In this document: positions 26,704 to 34,958 of the stretch, piece after piece
Numbering within the stretch: the first letter of the stretch is position 1
How the letters are laid out: every line of letters begins with the position of its first letter
Origin: RGIG3002 sp045546775
GTDB lineage: Bacteria; Bacillota; Clostridia; Lachnospirales; Lachnospiraceae
Length of the DNA: 64,000 nt
Direction: 5' to 3'
NCBI GenBank assembly: GCA_045546775.1
Contig: JAZQDM010000084.1
Coordinates: 16,770 to 80,769, forward strand
Position numbers and translations under genes: made by a program
The notes under the pieces: generated by a model
The model's database searches: none
What the model was told of the DNA's origin: nothing
The model's input: only the letters and a program-made list of their open reading frames with translations

Positions 26704-27513
26704 ATGACACAAAAACTTCCCGGTGTTTATCCTGCCACCAAAAAGGACGGAACACCCTATTATCGCGCATCGCTTACTTACCAAACGAAACACTTAAGCC
26801 TTGGAAGTTTTCCGACTGCCGAGCTTGCCAATAAAGCCTACAAAGATGCAAATAATCTTTTGCGAAATTCTACACTTTGTATTGACGATTACAAAAAAGA
26901 AAACACGCCTCTTAGCTTTGAAAAGTGGGTATGTCTTATCAACTTGCGGGATAACAGGCTTTATTTTCATACTCCGATTTATCTTTATCCAAAATATTTT
27001 CATTACTATTTATCCGAAAGTAATGTTTTGAAATTTGATATCGATGATTTGTTTTATTATTCTTCCCACAAAATCATGAAACGAAACGGTCATCTTTTCG
27101 TTTCTGATTACGGCATGCAAATTAATATTTTAAACCGTTACGGCATAAAAAATTATGCCATTTCCGGCAAAGATTACCGTTTTATCAATGGGGACTGTCT
27201 GGATTTCCGGTATGAAAACATCGAAATTATCAACCGTTACAACGGAGTTTCCAGAGAAGAAACAGACGGCGGATATATGTATCGTGCCAAAATACACGTA
27301 AACGGCGATTTTATGATCGGAATTTATGAAACAGAAGTCGAAGCGGCTATCGCATACAACAAAGCGATTGACTATTTAAAAAAAGCCGGTGTGAACAAAA
27401 ATTTCACACCGAACTTTATAGATTCTATATCCGCTTCCACTTATGCGGATATTTATTCATCACTAAAAATTTCAAAAAAGATAGAACTCTTTACTTTGCC
27501 GAATAGTCAATAA
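26704..27513 (+). CDS. Protein with two AP2-like domains around a degenerate HNH-like segment
   Basis: The 269-residue protein shows an AP2-like fold at residues 5-54 (GVYPATKKDGTPYYRASL, then HLSLGSFPTAELANKAYKDA) and a second at 178-228 (NGVSREETDGGYMYRAKI, then GIYETEVEAAIAYNKAIDYL). Between them, around 130-177, INGDCLDFRYENIEIINRYN resembles the end of an HNH homing endonuclease, but the expected catalytic His is absent (KDYRF). It could be a domesticated homing endonuclease acting as a DNA-binding regulator. GGAG lies five bases before the ATG. Its end overlaps the convergent GH25 gene by 23 bases. Confidence 0.75.
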   Translation: MTQKLPGVYPATKKDGTPYYRASLTYQTKHLSLGSFPTAELANKAYKDANNLLRNSTLCIDDYKKENTPLSFEKWVCLINLRDNRLYFHTPIYLYPKYFHYYLSESNVLKFDIDDLFYYSSHKIMKRNGHLFVSDYGMQINILNRYGIKNYAISGKDYRFINGDCLDFRYENIEIINRYNGVSREETDGGYMYRAKIHVNGDFMIGIYETEVEAAIAYNKAIDYLKKAGVNKNFTPNFIDSISASTYADIYSSLKISKKIELFTLPNSQ

Positions 27514-28594
27514 ATGTAATATTCATATTTGCATACCCGGAAACACCTTTTATATCTCCGGTATTGCTGTATTGCCACATAGAAAAACGATACGGATAAT
27601 CCGGCAAGTCTCCGTTTTGAGCCAGCCATATATCATAATCGGACAGCTTCGACAAATCCACGTCCTTAATCAGCCATTCTTTGGTTCCATATACCATCGG
27701 AATGTAACCGGCATCTTTCACCGTATTCAAAAACGTTCTTGCCATCGTTGTTCTCTCATTTTTGGTAAGTTCATCAATTCTGGCCGTATCATTGGAAACT
27801 TCTTCCATATAAAATGCCACCGGATATGTAATTTCATAATCCTTGATATTTTCCATGACAAAATTTGCTTCTTCTAATGCTTCTGCCTCATTAATTGCCT
27901 GGGAATAAAAATACACTCCAACATCCAGACCTGCATCTAGTGCTCTTTGTACATTTTCATGAAAGTTTTCATCTAACGTTATCTGTCCGCTGCTATATCC
28001 CCGCGCGCCGACTCTTATCATCACATAATCTGCACCCGCGCTCTTTAAAGCCGGAAAATCAATGTAATCCTGATATTTTGATATATCCACTCCGAAAAAA
28101 GAAACTTTTTTTCCGTTTTCATAATACTTCATAATGTTGGACTGGCTGACAAGATTAGTAAAATCATAGCTGTGCTTTGTCAAGTATGGGCTAATCAAAA
28201 CCCATTCTTCTGATCCATCGGCATATGTAATTAATGTATGTTTGCCATCCTCAGCCGGGTCTTCAATAATTTCTTTTTCTGTATCTTTGTCCTTTTCATC
28301 ACCGTAACTGTTTTCATCTGTATTTTCTTCCGGATACATGTCCCATATATCCAAGTCATCCGCAGTCAAAGTACTTCCGCTGATAAGACCGTCCAAATCA
28401 TCAAAAGTTTCTTGTGGCACAGTTTCTTGCGTAGCTTCAACCTTCACCGGCTGTTTTTCCTCTTTTTTCTGACTTGAAACTACAAAAATCAATACCATAG
28501 CCATTGCAGCAACAATAACAAAACTGATAAGGCCTACCGGTAATCCTTTTTTGCCATCTTCATAATCGTAGCCGTAATCGTCATCTAATCTCAT
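27491..28594 (-). CDS. Membrane-anchored GH25 (lysozyme-like) protein with altered active site
   Basis: The 367-residue protein has a short cytoplasmic head, one membrane helix (about 18-41), an acidic linker (50-118) and a GH25 muramidase barrel (about 165-365). The barrel keeps GVDISKYQ (Asp170), VGVYFYSQA and the C-terminal WQYSNTG. The catalytic D-x-E of GH25 (usually PV-x-x-D-x-E) reads PVAFYMEE, so Tyr262 replaces the Asp while Glu264 is kept. Muramidase activity may be lost or changed; it may instead bind glycan. AAAGGA precedes the ATG. Confidence 0.87.
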   Translation of the reverse strand: MRLDDDYGYDYEDGKKGLPVGLISFVIVAAMAMVLIFVVSSQKKEEKQPVKVEATQETVPQETFDDLDGLISGSTLTADDLDIWDMYPEENTDENSYGDEKDKDTEKEIIEDPAEDGKHTLITYADGSEEWVLISPYLTKHSYDFTNLVSQSNIMKYYENGKKVSFFGVDISKYQDYIDFPALKSAGADYVMIRVGARGYSSGQITLDENFHENVQRALDAGLDVGVYFYSQAINEAEALEEANFVMENIKDYEITYPVAFYMEEVSNDTARIDELTKNERTTMARTFLNTVKDAGYIPMVYGTKEWLIKDVDLSKLSDYDIWLAQNGDLPDYPYRFSMWQYSNTGDIKGVSGYANMNITFIDYSAK

Positions 28595-28772
28595 AAATCT
28601 TTTCCTTTTTTTCTGTATGTGTTAAACTAAAATATAATATTTTTGTGTGATGCAAATACTCTTTTAATTTAACATGATTTCCTGTCGCTTGCAACTTTTG
28701 TTGTATCGTGCACGTTCAAAACATTAGTTGCGACATTCCTACTATACTTGACAAACTTGTAACGGAGTAACT

Positions 28773-29768
28773 ATGAAAAAGAAAACGATTTGTTTAAGAC
28801 TATGGGTTATCGTAATATTATCCACGTTTGTTTTTACCGGTTGCCAAAAGAACGGTTCCGTGTTGACATCAACCGGTTTCTATTTTGATACGGTCATCGC
28901 TGTGACTATCTACGATCCATCCAAAGAATATACGCTGGACGCATGCATGCAGTTAGCTGCTTATTATGAAAATTTGCTCAGCACCACGATAGAAGGGTCC
29001 GACATATGGAATATCAACCACGCAAACGGAAGCGCTGTCCAAGTGGATGAAGAAACTATTTTTTTATTGGAAAAAGCTATTTATTACGCAGAATTATCCG
29101 GCGGACTGTTTGACCCAACCATTGCGCCACTCTCTTCTCTTTGGGATTTTTCATCCGAAAACGAAGGTTCCCATGTGGTTCCGTCTTCTGCCGAAATTGA
29201 TGCACTTTTGCCACATATAAACTACAAAAATATTGTACTTTACCAAAATACAGTCACATTGACAAATCCCAATTCTTCTCTCGACTTGGGCGGCATTGCA
29301 AAAGGATATATCGCTGACAAAATGAAAGAATATTTGTTGCAGGAAGATATCACATCCGCCATCATCAATCTGGGCGGAAATGTGTTAACCATTGGTGCAA
29401 AGCCCGATGGAAGTGACTTTGTTATAGGCATTCAGAAACCTTTTGAGCCAGCCGGGACAGCGTTAACCACGGTTTCTGTGAAAGACAGTTCGGTTGTCAC
29501 ATCCGGTATATACGAAAGATACTTTGAACAGGATGACACGCTATATCATCACATTTTGACACCTGCTAACGGTTATCCGGTACAAAACGAACTGGCATCC
29601 GTCACGATTTGTACAACTTCTTCCACTGATGCAGACGCCCTTTCCACCATATGTCTGTTACTTGGCTACGAAGAGGCTAAAACACTGATTGATTCCATCG
29701 AAAACACAGAAGCTTTGTTTGTCGCAAAAGAAGGCACAATATATTACACGGACGGTTTCCCAAGATAA
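28773..29768 (+). CDS. apbE: FAD:protein FMN transferase (ApbE), lipoprotein
   Basis: The 331-residue enzyme transfers FMN from FAD to a threonine of target proteins, including RnfG and RnfD. It has a lipoprotein signal with the lipobox FTGC (Cys24), placing it on the outer face of the membrane. Family blocks include GLFDPTIAPLSSLW, SLDLGGIAKGYIADK and the metal-site region HHILTPANGYPV and TDADALST. CGGAG lies upstream of the ATG. It converges on the rnf operon whose subunits it probably modifies. Confidence 0.95.
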   Translation: MKKKTICLRLWVIVILSTFVFTGCQKNGSVLTSTGFYFDTVIAVTIYDPSKEYTLDACMQLAAYYENLLSTTIEGSDIWNINHANGSAVQVDEETIFLLEKAIYYAELSGGLFDPTIAPLSSLWDFSSENEGSHVVPSSAEIDALLPHINYKNIVLYQNTVTLTNPNSSLDLGGIAKGYIADKMKEYLLQEDITSAIINLGGNVLTIGAKPDGSDFVIGIQKPFEPAGTALTTVSVKDSSVVTSGIYERYFEQDDTLYHHILTPANGYPVQNELASVTICTTSSTDADALSTICLLLGYEEAKTLIDSIENTEALFVAKEGTIYYTDGFPR

Positions 29769-29788
29769 CCGTCCGTGTATGTTTTTTC
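29746..29788 (+). terminator. apbE terminator overlapping its stop codon
   Basis: ACACGGACGGTT (29746-29757) pairs perfectly with AACCGTCCGTGT (29767-29778) and is followed by a T run. The left arm lies inside the last apbE codons. Confidence 0.9.
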
Positions 29789-29806
29789 ACTATTCTTTTT
29801 GCATGT

Positions 29807-30592
29807 TTAAATAATTGCATGTTTCGGGCATTTCTCTTTACAAATTCCGCATCCGCTGCATTTTTCCTGGTCAATGATTGCATGAAAATCTTCCAGTTTG
29901 ATAGCATCATTGGGGCAATTTTTTACACAAATACTGCAACCGATACAACCCACGCTACAAGCTTTCATGGTAACCGGTCCTTTGTCCTTTGAGGAACATG
30001 CCACAATATGTTTTGCACGATATGGCACTAAAGAAATTAAATGTTTCGGACATACCGCAATACATTTGCCGCACGCTTTGCATTTCTCCTTATCCACTAC
30101 TGCAATGCCGTTTTCAATATGGATGGCATCAAACGGACAAGCTTTCACGCAGGAACCGCCGCCAAGGCATCCGTAATTACAAGACTTCGCGCCACCATTC
30201 GGTACATAGGAAAGCATATTACAATCCTGAATACCGGAATATTCATAATCCAAACCGGCTTTTTCACAGTCGCCTTTGCAGTGTACGAAAGCCACCATTT
30301 TTTCGGTTTCTTCTGCTTCCACGCCCATAATCCCGGCTATCACCTTACCGACCGGCTCACCGCCTACCGGACAGGCATTTACCGGTGCTTCGCCTTTCGC
30401 AATGGCTGCTGCAAGCCCGGAACACCCCGGAAATCCGCAACCGCCGCAGTTATTTCCCGGAAGCGCCGCCAAAACCGCCTCTTCCTTCTCATCTACTTCC
30501 ACTTTAAATTTTATCGCCGCAATACCCAAAAAGAGGCCGATAAACAAACCAACTGCTCCAACAAGCAATGTTGCCGTCACTATACCTGTCAT
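29807..30592 (-). CDS. rnfB: Rnf complex subunit RnfB (ferredoxin-binding iron-sulfur subunit)
   Basis: This 261-residue subunit receives electrons from ferredoxin. It has an N-terminal membrane helix (about 4-28), the four-cysteine block LPGNNCGGCGFPGCSG with a later CP, and four ferredoxin-like CxxCxxCxxxCP clusters in the rest of the protein (for example CKACGKCIAVCP and CSGCGICKEKCP). AGGAGGAG precedes the ATG. It is the last gene of rnfCDGEAB. Confidence 0.97.
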   Translation of the reverse strand: MTGIVTATLLVGAVGLFIGLFLGIAAIKFKVEVDEKEEAVLAALPGNNCGGCGFPGCSGLAAAIAKGEAPVNACPVGGEPVGKVIAGIMGVEAEETEKMVAFVHCKGDCEKAGLDYEYSGIQDCNMLSYVPNGGAKSCNYGCLGGGSCVKACPFDAIHIENGIAVVDKEKCKACGKCIAVCPKHLISLVPYRAKHIVACSSKDKGPVTMKACSVGCIGCSICVKNCPNDAIKLEDFHAIIDQEKCSGCGICKEKCPKHAII

Positions 30593-30610
30593 ACGTTTTT
30601 CTCCTCCTTC

Positions 30611-31198
30611 TTATAAAAGTCCTGAGAACCCGGAAAATGCAATCGCCATAAGACCTGCTGTAACAAGCACAATAGGCATACCTTTAAAAGATTCCGGTAT
30701 ATCGTTGTACTGCATTTTTTCGCGTATTCCGGCCAAAATGATAATGGCAATCATAAAACCGACTGCCGTAGCAAATCCGTTCACGATTCCGGTCAAAATA
30801 CCGTACTCTTTTTGAACGTTTGTGATCGCCACACCAAGCACTGCACAGTTTGTCGTAATAAGAGGCAAATATACACCGAGCGCCTCATAAAGCGACTTCA
30901 TATATTTTTTCAAAAACATCTCTACAAACTGAACCAGTGCCGCAATAATCAAGATAAATACAATAGTATCTAAATAAGTCAAATTAAGCGGTACTAAAAT
31001 AAACTGATAAATCGCTCCGGTAACCGCAGACGAAAGGGTAATAACAAAAACAACTGCAGCTCCCATACCGGTTGCCGTGCTTGTCTTTTTTGAAACACCG
31101 AGGAACGGACAAAGCCCTAAAAACTGACTTAAGACAACATTGCTTACCAACGATGAGCTGATTAAAATAACAAGTAAATCTTTCACACTGTCTAACAT
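30611..31198 (-). CDS. rnfA: Rnf complex subunit RnfA (integral membrane)
   Basis: This 195-residue polytopic subunit has six predicted spans and the family blocks VSNVVLSQFLGLCPFLGVSKK and ALGVYLPLITTNCAVLGVAI. RnfA and RnfE form the inverted-topology pair in the membrane core through which electrons cross and ions are moved. The ATG at 31198 is seven bases after GGAGG; a GTG just upstream is too close. Confidence 0.97.
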   Translation of the reverse strand: MLDSVKDLLVILISSSLVSNVVLSQFLGLCPFLGVSKKTSTATGMGAAVVFVITLSSAVTGAIYQFILVPLNLTYLDTIVFILIIAALVQFVEMFLKKYMKSLYEALGVYLPLITTNCAVLGVAITNVQKEYGILTGIVNGFATAVGFMIAIIILAGIREKMQYNDIPESFKGMPIVLVTAGLMAIAFSGFSGLL

Positions 31199-31210
31199 CA
31201 CGTTTCCTCC

Positions 31211-31918
31211 TTACTCATTTTCTTTGGATGTATCATAGAAGCGCTGTCCGCATCCTGCATCCGCACAATTCATACAATCACTGCCACATCCGGATTGAAT
31301 TTTTGACATATCTTTGCCCTTCTTCTCTCCGTTTATTTTTACTTTATTTTGTATTGCCGTAAGCACTGCCAATACAAAGAAAGCTCCCGGTGCAAGCACC
31401 ATGATTGTTACCGGCTCATAAAATTCCGGCATAATCTGTGCACCAAAAAGTGTTCCTTTGCCAATTAGTTCACGTATTGCTCCAATGCAAGTCAAAGCAA
31501 ACGTAAAGCCAAGTCCCATTCCTAATCCGTCAAAGAAGGACGGAATGACCGGATTTTTGCATGCATACGCTTCCGCACGTCCCAAAATAATACAGTTTAC
31601 TACGATAAGCGGTATAAATACACCAAGCGCACTGTACAAAAACGGAATATACGCCTGCAAAAGCAACCGCACCGCCGTAACAAACCCTGCAATAATTACA
31701 ATAAACGCCGGAATTCTCACTTTGTCCGGAATCACTTTTCGAAGCATTGAAATAAACACGTTACTGAGCGCCAGAACAACCGTTGTTGTAAGTCCCATAC
31801 CAAGACCATTGATTGCCGACACCGTAACACCAAGTGTCGGACACATACCAAGCATCAAGACAAAGGTAGGATTTTCTTTCAAAAGACCATTTAGCATTCT
31901 TTCTTTTGCACTATTCAT
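31211..31918 (-). CDS. rnfE: Rnf complex subunit RnfE (integral membrane)
   Basis: The 235-residue polytopic subunit is related to RnfA (ENPTFVLMLGMCPTLGVTVSA; ALGVFIPLIVVNCIILGRAEA). It has an additional hydrophilic Cys-rich tail (CGSDCMNCADAGCGQRF), which could hold a metal or cluster and is not in short RnfE proteins. The start at 31918 follows GGAGG by eight bases and overlaps the end of rnfG by eight bases. Confidence 0.95.
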   Translation of the reverse strand: MNSAKERMLNGLLKENPTFVLMLGMCPTLGVTVSAINGLGMGLTTTVVLALSNVFISMLRKVIPDKVRIPAFIVIIAGFVTAVRLLLQAYIPFLYSALGVFIPLIVVNCIILGRAEAYACKNPVIPSFFDGLGMGLGFTFALTCIGAIRELIGKGTLFGAQIMPEFYEPVTIMVLAPGAFFVLAVLTAIQNKVKINGEKKGKDMSKIQSGCGSDCMNCADAGCGQRFYDTSKENE

Positions 31919-32519
31919 TCTGACCACCTCCAAGCATGGAACGGAACACTTCCAATCCGGCGTTTACCGCTTTTGTAACCGCTTTCGTTGTTATGGTTGC
32001 ACTGCTGAGTGCATCTACCTGATTGTCTGCCAATGCACCTGTTTTTGTGTATTCAAAAACCTCTGCATTTTTGCCGGCAAACTGCGGAATCAGCATATTT
32101 TCTGCCTCCAGACCAAGTCCCGGTGTCTCTGCAATCTCCAAAATGGAAATACCATTGATTGTACCATCCATTGTTATGCCGATGGTAAGTTTGATATCTC
32201 CGTTATATCCTTCGTGTGTCGTAACAGTAATACAATATCCGAGTGTAGTACCGGATGCATCTTTTGCTGCAACCGCTTCTTCTAGCGTTACTCCGGTATG
32301 TTCTTTTTCTACAAGAAGTGCTTCCACTTTCAAAGCATCCAGCTCCACATTTTCAAAGGACTGTGCCTGTTTAAAAACAGCCTTAAACGCTTCCTGTCTT
32401 GCCGCTTCTTCCTGTCTTGCAATAGGTTCTTTTGTCACTTCATATACAACACTTAAAATAAGTCCTACTAAAATCGTAATGACAAATAAAATCGCCGTAT
32501 CTTTTATTACATTTTTCAT
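31911..32519 (-). CDS. rnfG: Rnf complex subunit RnfG (covalent flavoprotein)
   Basis: The 202-residue subunit has an N-terminal membrane anchor (about 8-27) and an extracytoplasmic FMN-binding domain. The flavinylation motif is seen as ALSSATITTKAV, with Thr175 the likely FMN-bearing residue attached by ApbE. The domain also shows PGLGLEAENM. It overlaps rnfD by four bases. Confidence 0.96.
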   Translation of the reverse strand: MKNVIKDTAILFVITILVGLILSVVYEVTKEPIARQEEAARQEAFKAVFKQAQSFENVELDALKVEALLVEKEHTGVTLEEAVAAKDASGTTLGYCITVTTHEGYNGDIKLTIGITMDGTINGISILEIAETPGLGLEAENMLIPQFAGKNAEVFEYTKTGALADNQVDALSSATITTKAVTKAVNAGLEVFRSMLGGGQNE

Positions 32520-33445
32520 CGATTCTCTCCTCCTTTACCAAACGCTTTCGGAAGAGTTGCCTTTTCAATCAACGGCACAAGAAGGTTTCCAATCACAATC
32601 GCGTAAGAAACGCCTTCTGCCGACGGTCCGAAAAGACGGAAAATTCCGGTCAACATACCAAGGAAAATACCGTATATATATTGTCCTTTTTTTGTAATCG
32701 GTCTCGTTACATAATCCGTCGCCATGAAAAATGCACCAAGCATCAATCCGCCACCTGCAACGTGTGCTGCAAGGTATGCCGGATCAAATCCGTGTTTTCC
32801 AAAAATACCGACAAACAGTACAAAGCTCACAATGTAAGAGCCCGGTATTCTCAAATCAATAATGCCTGTAAGCAACAAGAAACATGCTCCAATCAACAGG
32901 GCAATCATAGATGTCTCACCGATTGTTCCGGCTGTTTTTCCAATAAACATGTCCAAAACATCCACGTTTCCGCCTGCTTTTAACGTTGCAAGCGGAGTTG
33001 CTCCCGTATACGCATCGCATTCAAAATTTGTCATAATATTGGCAAAAGATATCACAAGAAAACATCTCGCGCCAAGTGCCGGGTTCATAAAGTTCTGTCC
33101 CAAGCCGCCAAACAACATTTTCACAACAAGAATGCCGAACACCGCACCCAATGCGCCCATCCAAAGCGGTACAGACACCGGTAGGTTCAGTGCAAGCAAC
33201 AAACCTGTCACAACCGCAGAACCATCCGCAATTGTCACTCTTTTCTTTAACAACTTTTCAAAAAGGAATTCGGTCAGAACTGCCGTCGCAACAGTAATCA
33301 TAATGTGCAAAAGTGCCCTGATTCCAAAATTATAAATTCCAAATCCTGCAGCCGGTAACAACGCCAAAACAACAGCAAACATAACATGGCTTGTTGAAAC
33401 GGCAGACCGTATATGCGGATTGGATGATACTCTCAATTTATTCAT
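32516..33445 (-). CDS. rnfD: Rnf complex subunit RnfD (membrane flavoprotein)
   Basis: The 309-residue polytopic subunit contains the flavinylation motif DAYTGATPLA, with Thr150 the likely FMN acceptor, and the family segments VVTGLLLALNLPVSVPLWM and GQNFMNPALGARCFL. With RnfC, G, E, A and B it makes up the respiratory enzyme that couples ferredoxin oxidation by NAD+ to Na+ or H+ export. Confidence 0.97.
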   Translation of the reverse strand: MNKLRVSSNPHIRSAVSTSHVMFAVVLALLPAAGFGIYNFGIRALLHIMITVATAVLTEFLFEKLLKKRVTIADGSAVVTGLLLALNLPVSVPLWMGALGAVFGILVVKMLFGGLGQNFMNPALGARCFLVISFANIMTNFECDAYTGATPLATLKAGGNVDVLDMFIGKTAGTIGETSMIALLIGACFLLLTGIIDLRIPGSYIVSFVLFVGIFGKHGFDPAYLAAHVAGGGLMLGAFFMATDYVTRPITKKGQYIYGIFLGMLTGIFRLFGPSAEGVSYAIVIGNLLVPLIEKATLPKAFGKGGENR

Positions 33446-33456
33446 CTGCTGTTCTC

Positions 33457-34773
33457 CTATTTTTTCTTCTTTGCCAACTGTATTTTTCGCATAGACTTAA
33501 TCGCCTGTGTAAGCTGTCTCTTTGCCGGACATACAAAGCTGCAACAACCACATTCGCAACATTCCATACCATCTAACTTCAAGAAAGTCTCCTCATCACC
33601 ATGCTCCGCCGCATCTGCAAGTCTGCTTGGAACAACACGCCCCGGGCATGCTTCCACACAACGTCCGCAATTAATACAAGCCGAAGGTTCTACTTCCGAA
33701 ACTTCATCTTTCGTCATACAAAGAAGCGCAGATGCCGTTTTTGTCGTAGGCACATCCAAATCAAAAAGTGCAAAGCCCATCATCGGTCCACCGGATACAA
33801 TTTTTTCCGGTTCCGCTTTGAATCCGCCTGCTTCTTCAATCAATTCATGATAGTTGGTACCGATATATACTTTAAAATTACAAGGGTCTGCGATGGCATC
33901 TCCGGTCACGGTAACAATACGTTCCATCAACGGTTTTCCTTCCGTAACAGCCTGATAAATAGCCACTTCCGTATCCGCATTGTTCACAACACATCCGGCA
34001 TCTGACGGAAGCATGTTGGAATTGATGGCGCGTCCTGTTACAGCATATACCAAGTGACGCTCGGAACCTTGCGGATATTTTGTTTTTAATGCTTTGACCG
34101 TGATTCTGGGTTCGTCTTTTGTCAGTTTTTTGAGCTTTTCAATACAATCCGGCTTGTTGTCTTCCACTGCAAGAATGCCGATTGCCTTGTCAAACAAACG
34201 CAATGATACTTTCAATCCGCCGATAATTTTTTCCGGTTCTTCCATCATACGGCGGTAGTCGGATGTCAAGTATGGCTCACATTCTGCGCAGTTTACGATG
34301 ACATAATCAATCTTTTCCGGTTCCTTTGGAGATAACTTAATAAAAGTCGGGAATCCGGCTCCACCCATACCTACAATGCCCGCTTCTTTTACTGCCTCAA
34401 TGATTTCTTCTTTCGACAGTTCCTCCAAAGGTTTCATCTGTTTGTACTGTACTTCTTCGTACTGCCCGTCATTTTCTACAACGATGCTCATAACCATATC
34501 CCCGGTCACAACGCGTCGCGGTTCAATCGCTTTTACCGTACCGGAAACCGTTGCATAAACAGGTGCAGAAACAAAACCTGTACTTTCTGCAATTTTTTGT
34601 CCGCGTAGCACACGATCCCCTTTATTGACTATCGGTGTGGCGGGAGCTCCGATATGCTGGGACAACGGATATACCATATCGCCTTTCGGTAAAACCGTTC
34701 TGATTGGCTTATCTTTTGATATGTCCTTTCCGTCATACGGATGAATTCCGCCCACAAACGTTAATTTCGCCAT
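33457..34773 (-). CDS. rnfC: Rnf complex subunit RnfC (NADH-binding)
   Basis: The 438-residue peripheral subunit holds the NAD(H)/FMN site (GMGGAGFPTFIK and NCAECEPYLTSDYR) and two 4Fe-4S clusters near the C-terminus (CINCGRCVEACPGR and CCECGCCSFVCPAK). The beginning, LTFVGGIHPYDGKD, is the normal clostridial start. The ATG at 34773 was chosen; a GTG four codons earlier overlaps the GAGG site. It is the first gene of the rnf operon. Confidence 0.97.
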   Translation of the reverse strand: MAKLTFVGGIHPYDGKDISKDKPIRTVLPKGDMVYPLSQHIGAPATPIVNKGDRVLRGQKIAESTGFVSAPVYATVSGTVKAIEPRRVVTGDMVMSIVVENDGQYEEVQYKQMKPLEELSKEEIIEAVKEAGIVGMGGAGFPTFIKLSPKEPEKIDYVIVNCAECEPYLTSDYRRMMEEPEKIIGGLKVSLRLFDKAIGILAVEDNKPDCIEKLKKLTKDEPRITVKALKTKYPQGSERHLVYAVTGRAINSNMLPSDAGCVVNNADTEVAIYQAVTEGKPLMERIVTVTGDAIADPCNFKVYIGTNYHELIEEAGGFKAEPEKIVSGGPMMGFALFDLDVPTTKTASALLCMTKDEVSEVEPSACINCGRCVEACPGRVVPSRLADAAEHGDEETFLKLDGMECCECGCCSFVCPAKRQLTQAIKSMRKIQLAKKKK

Positions 34774-34822
34774 TGCAAAGTACACCTCTTTCTCTTTGGT
34801 ACCAAAACGTACCTGTATTCTA

Positions 34823-34851
34823 AAAAAATAAGTGATAACTCTTTATCACTT
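34823..34851 (-). terminator. Terminator-like hairpin in the rnf leader
   Basis: AAGTGATAA (34830-34838) pairs perfectly with TTATCACTT (34843-34851) over a CTCT loop. On the minus strand it is followed by ATTTTTTTA. It lies about 50 bases before rnfC, so it could end transcription before the operon. Confidence 0.65.
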
Positions 34852-34908
34852 CCCTCTTTTAAATATACTATTTTTTGTCGAAAAATACTACTGTATTTTG
34901 AAAATTTG

Positions 34909-34917
34909 TGCTATTAT
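34909..34917 (+). promoter_or_regulatory. Extended -10 promoter of the YprB-like gene
   Basis: TGC TATTAT is an extended -10; no good -35 is present. Confidence 0.5.
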
Positions 34918-34958
34918 TATCGTGTAGGAAAACAGATTTCACGAAAGGGATGCTTTTT

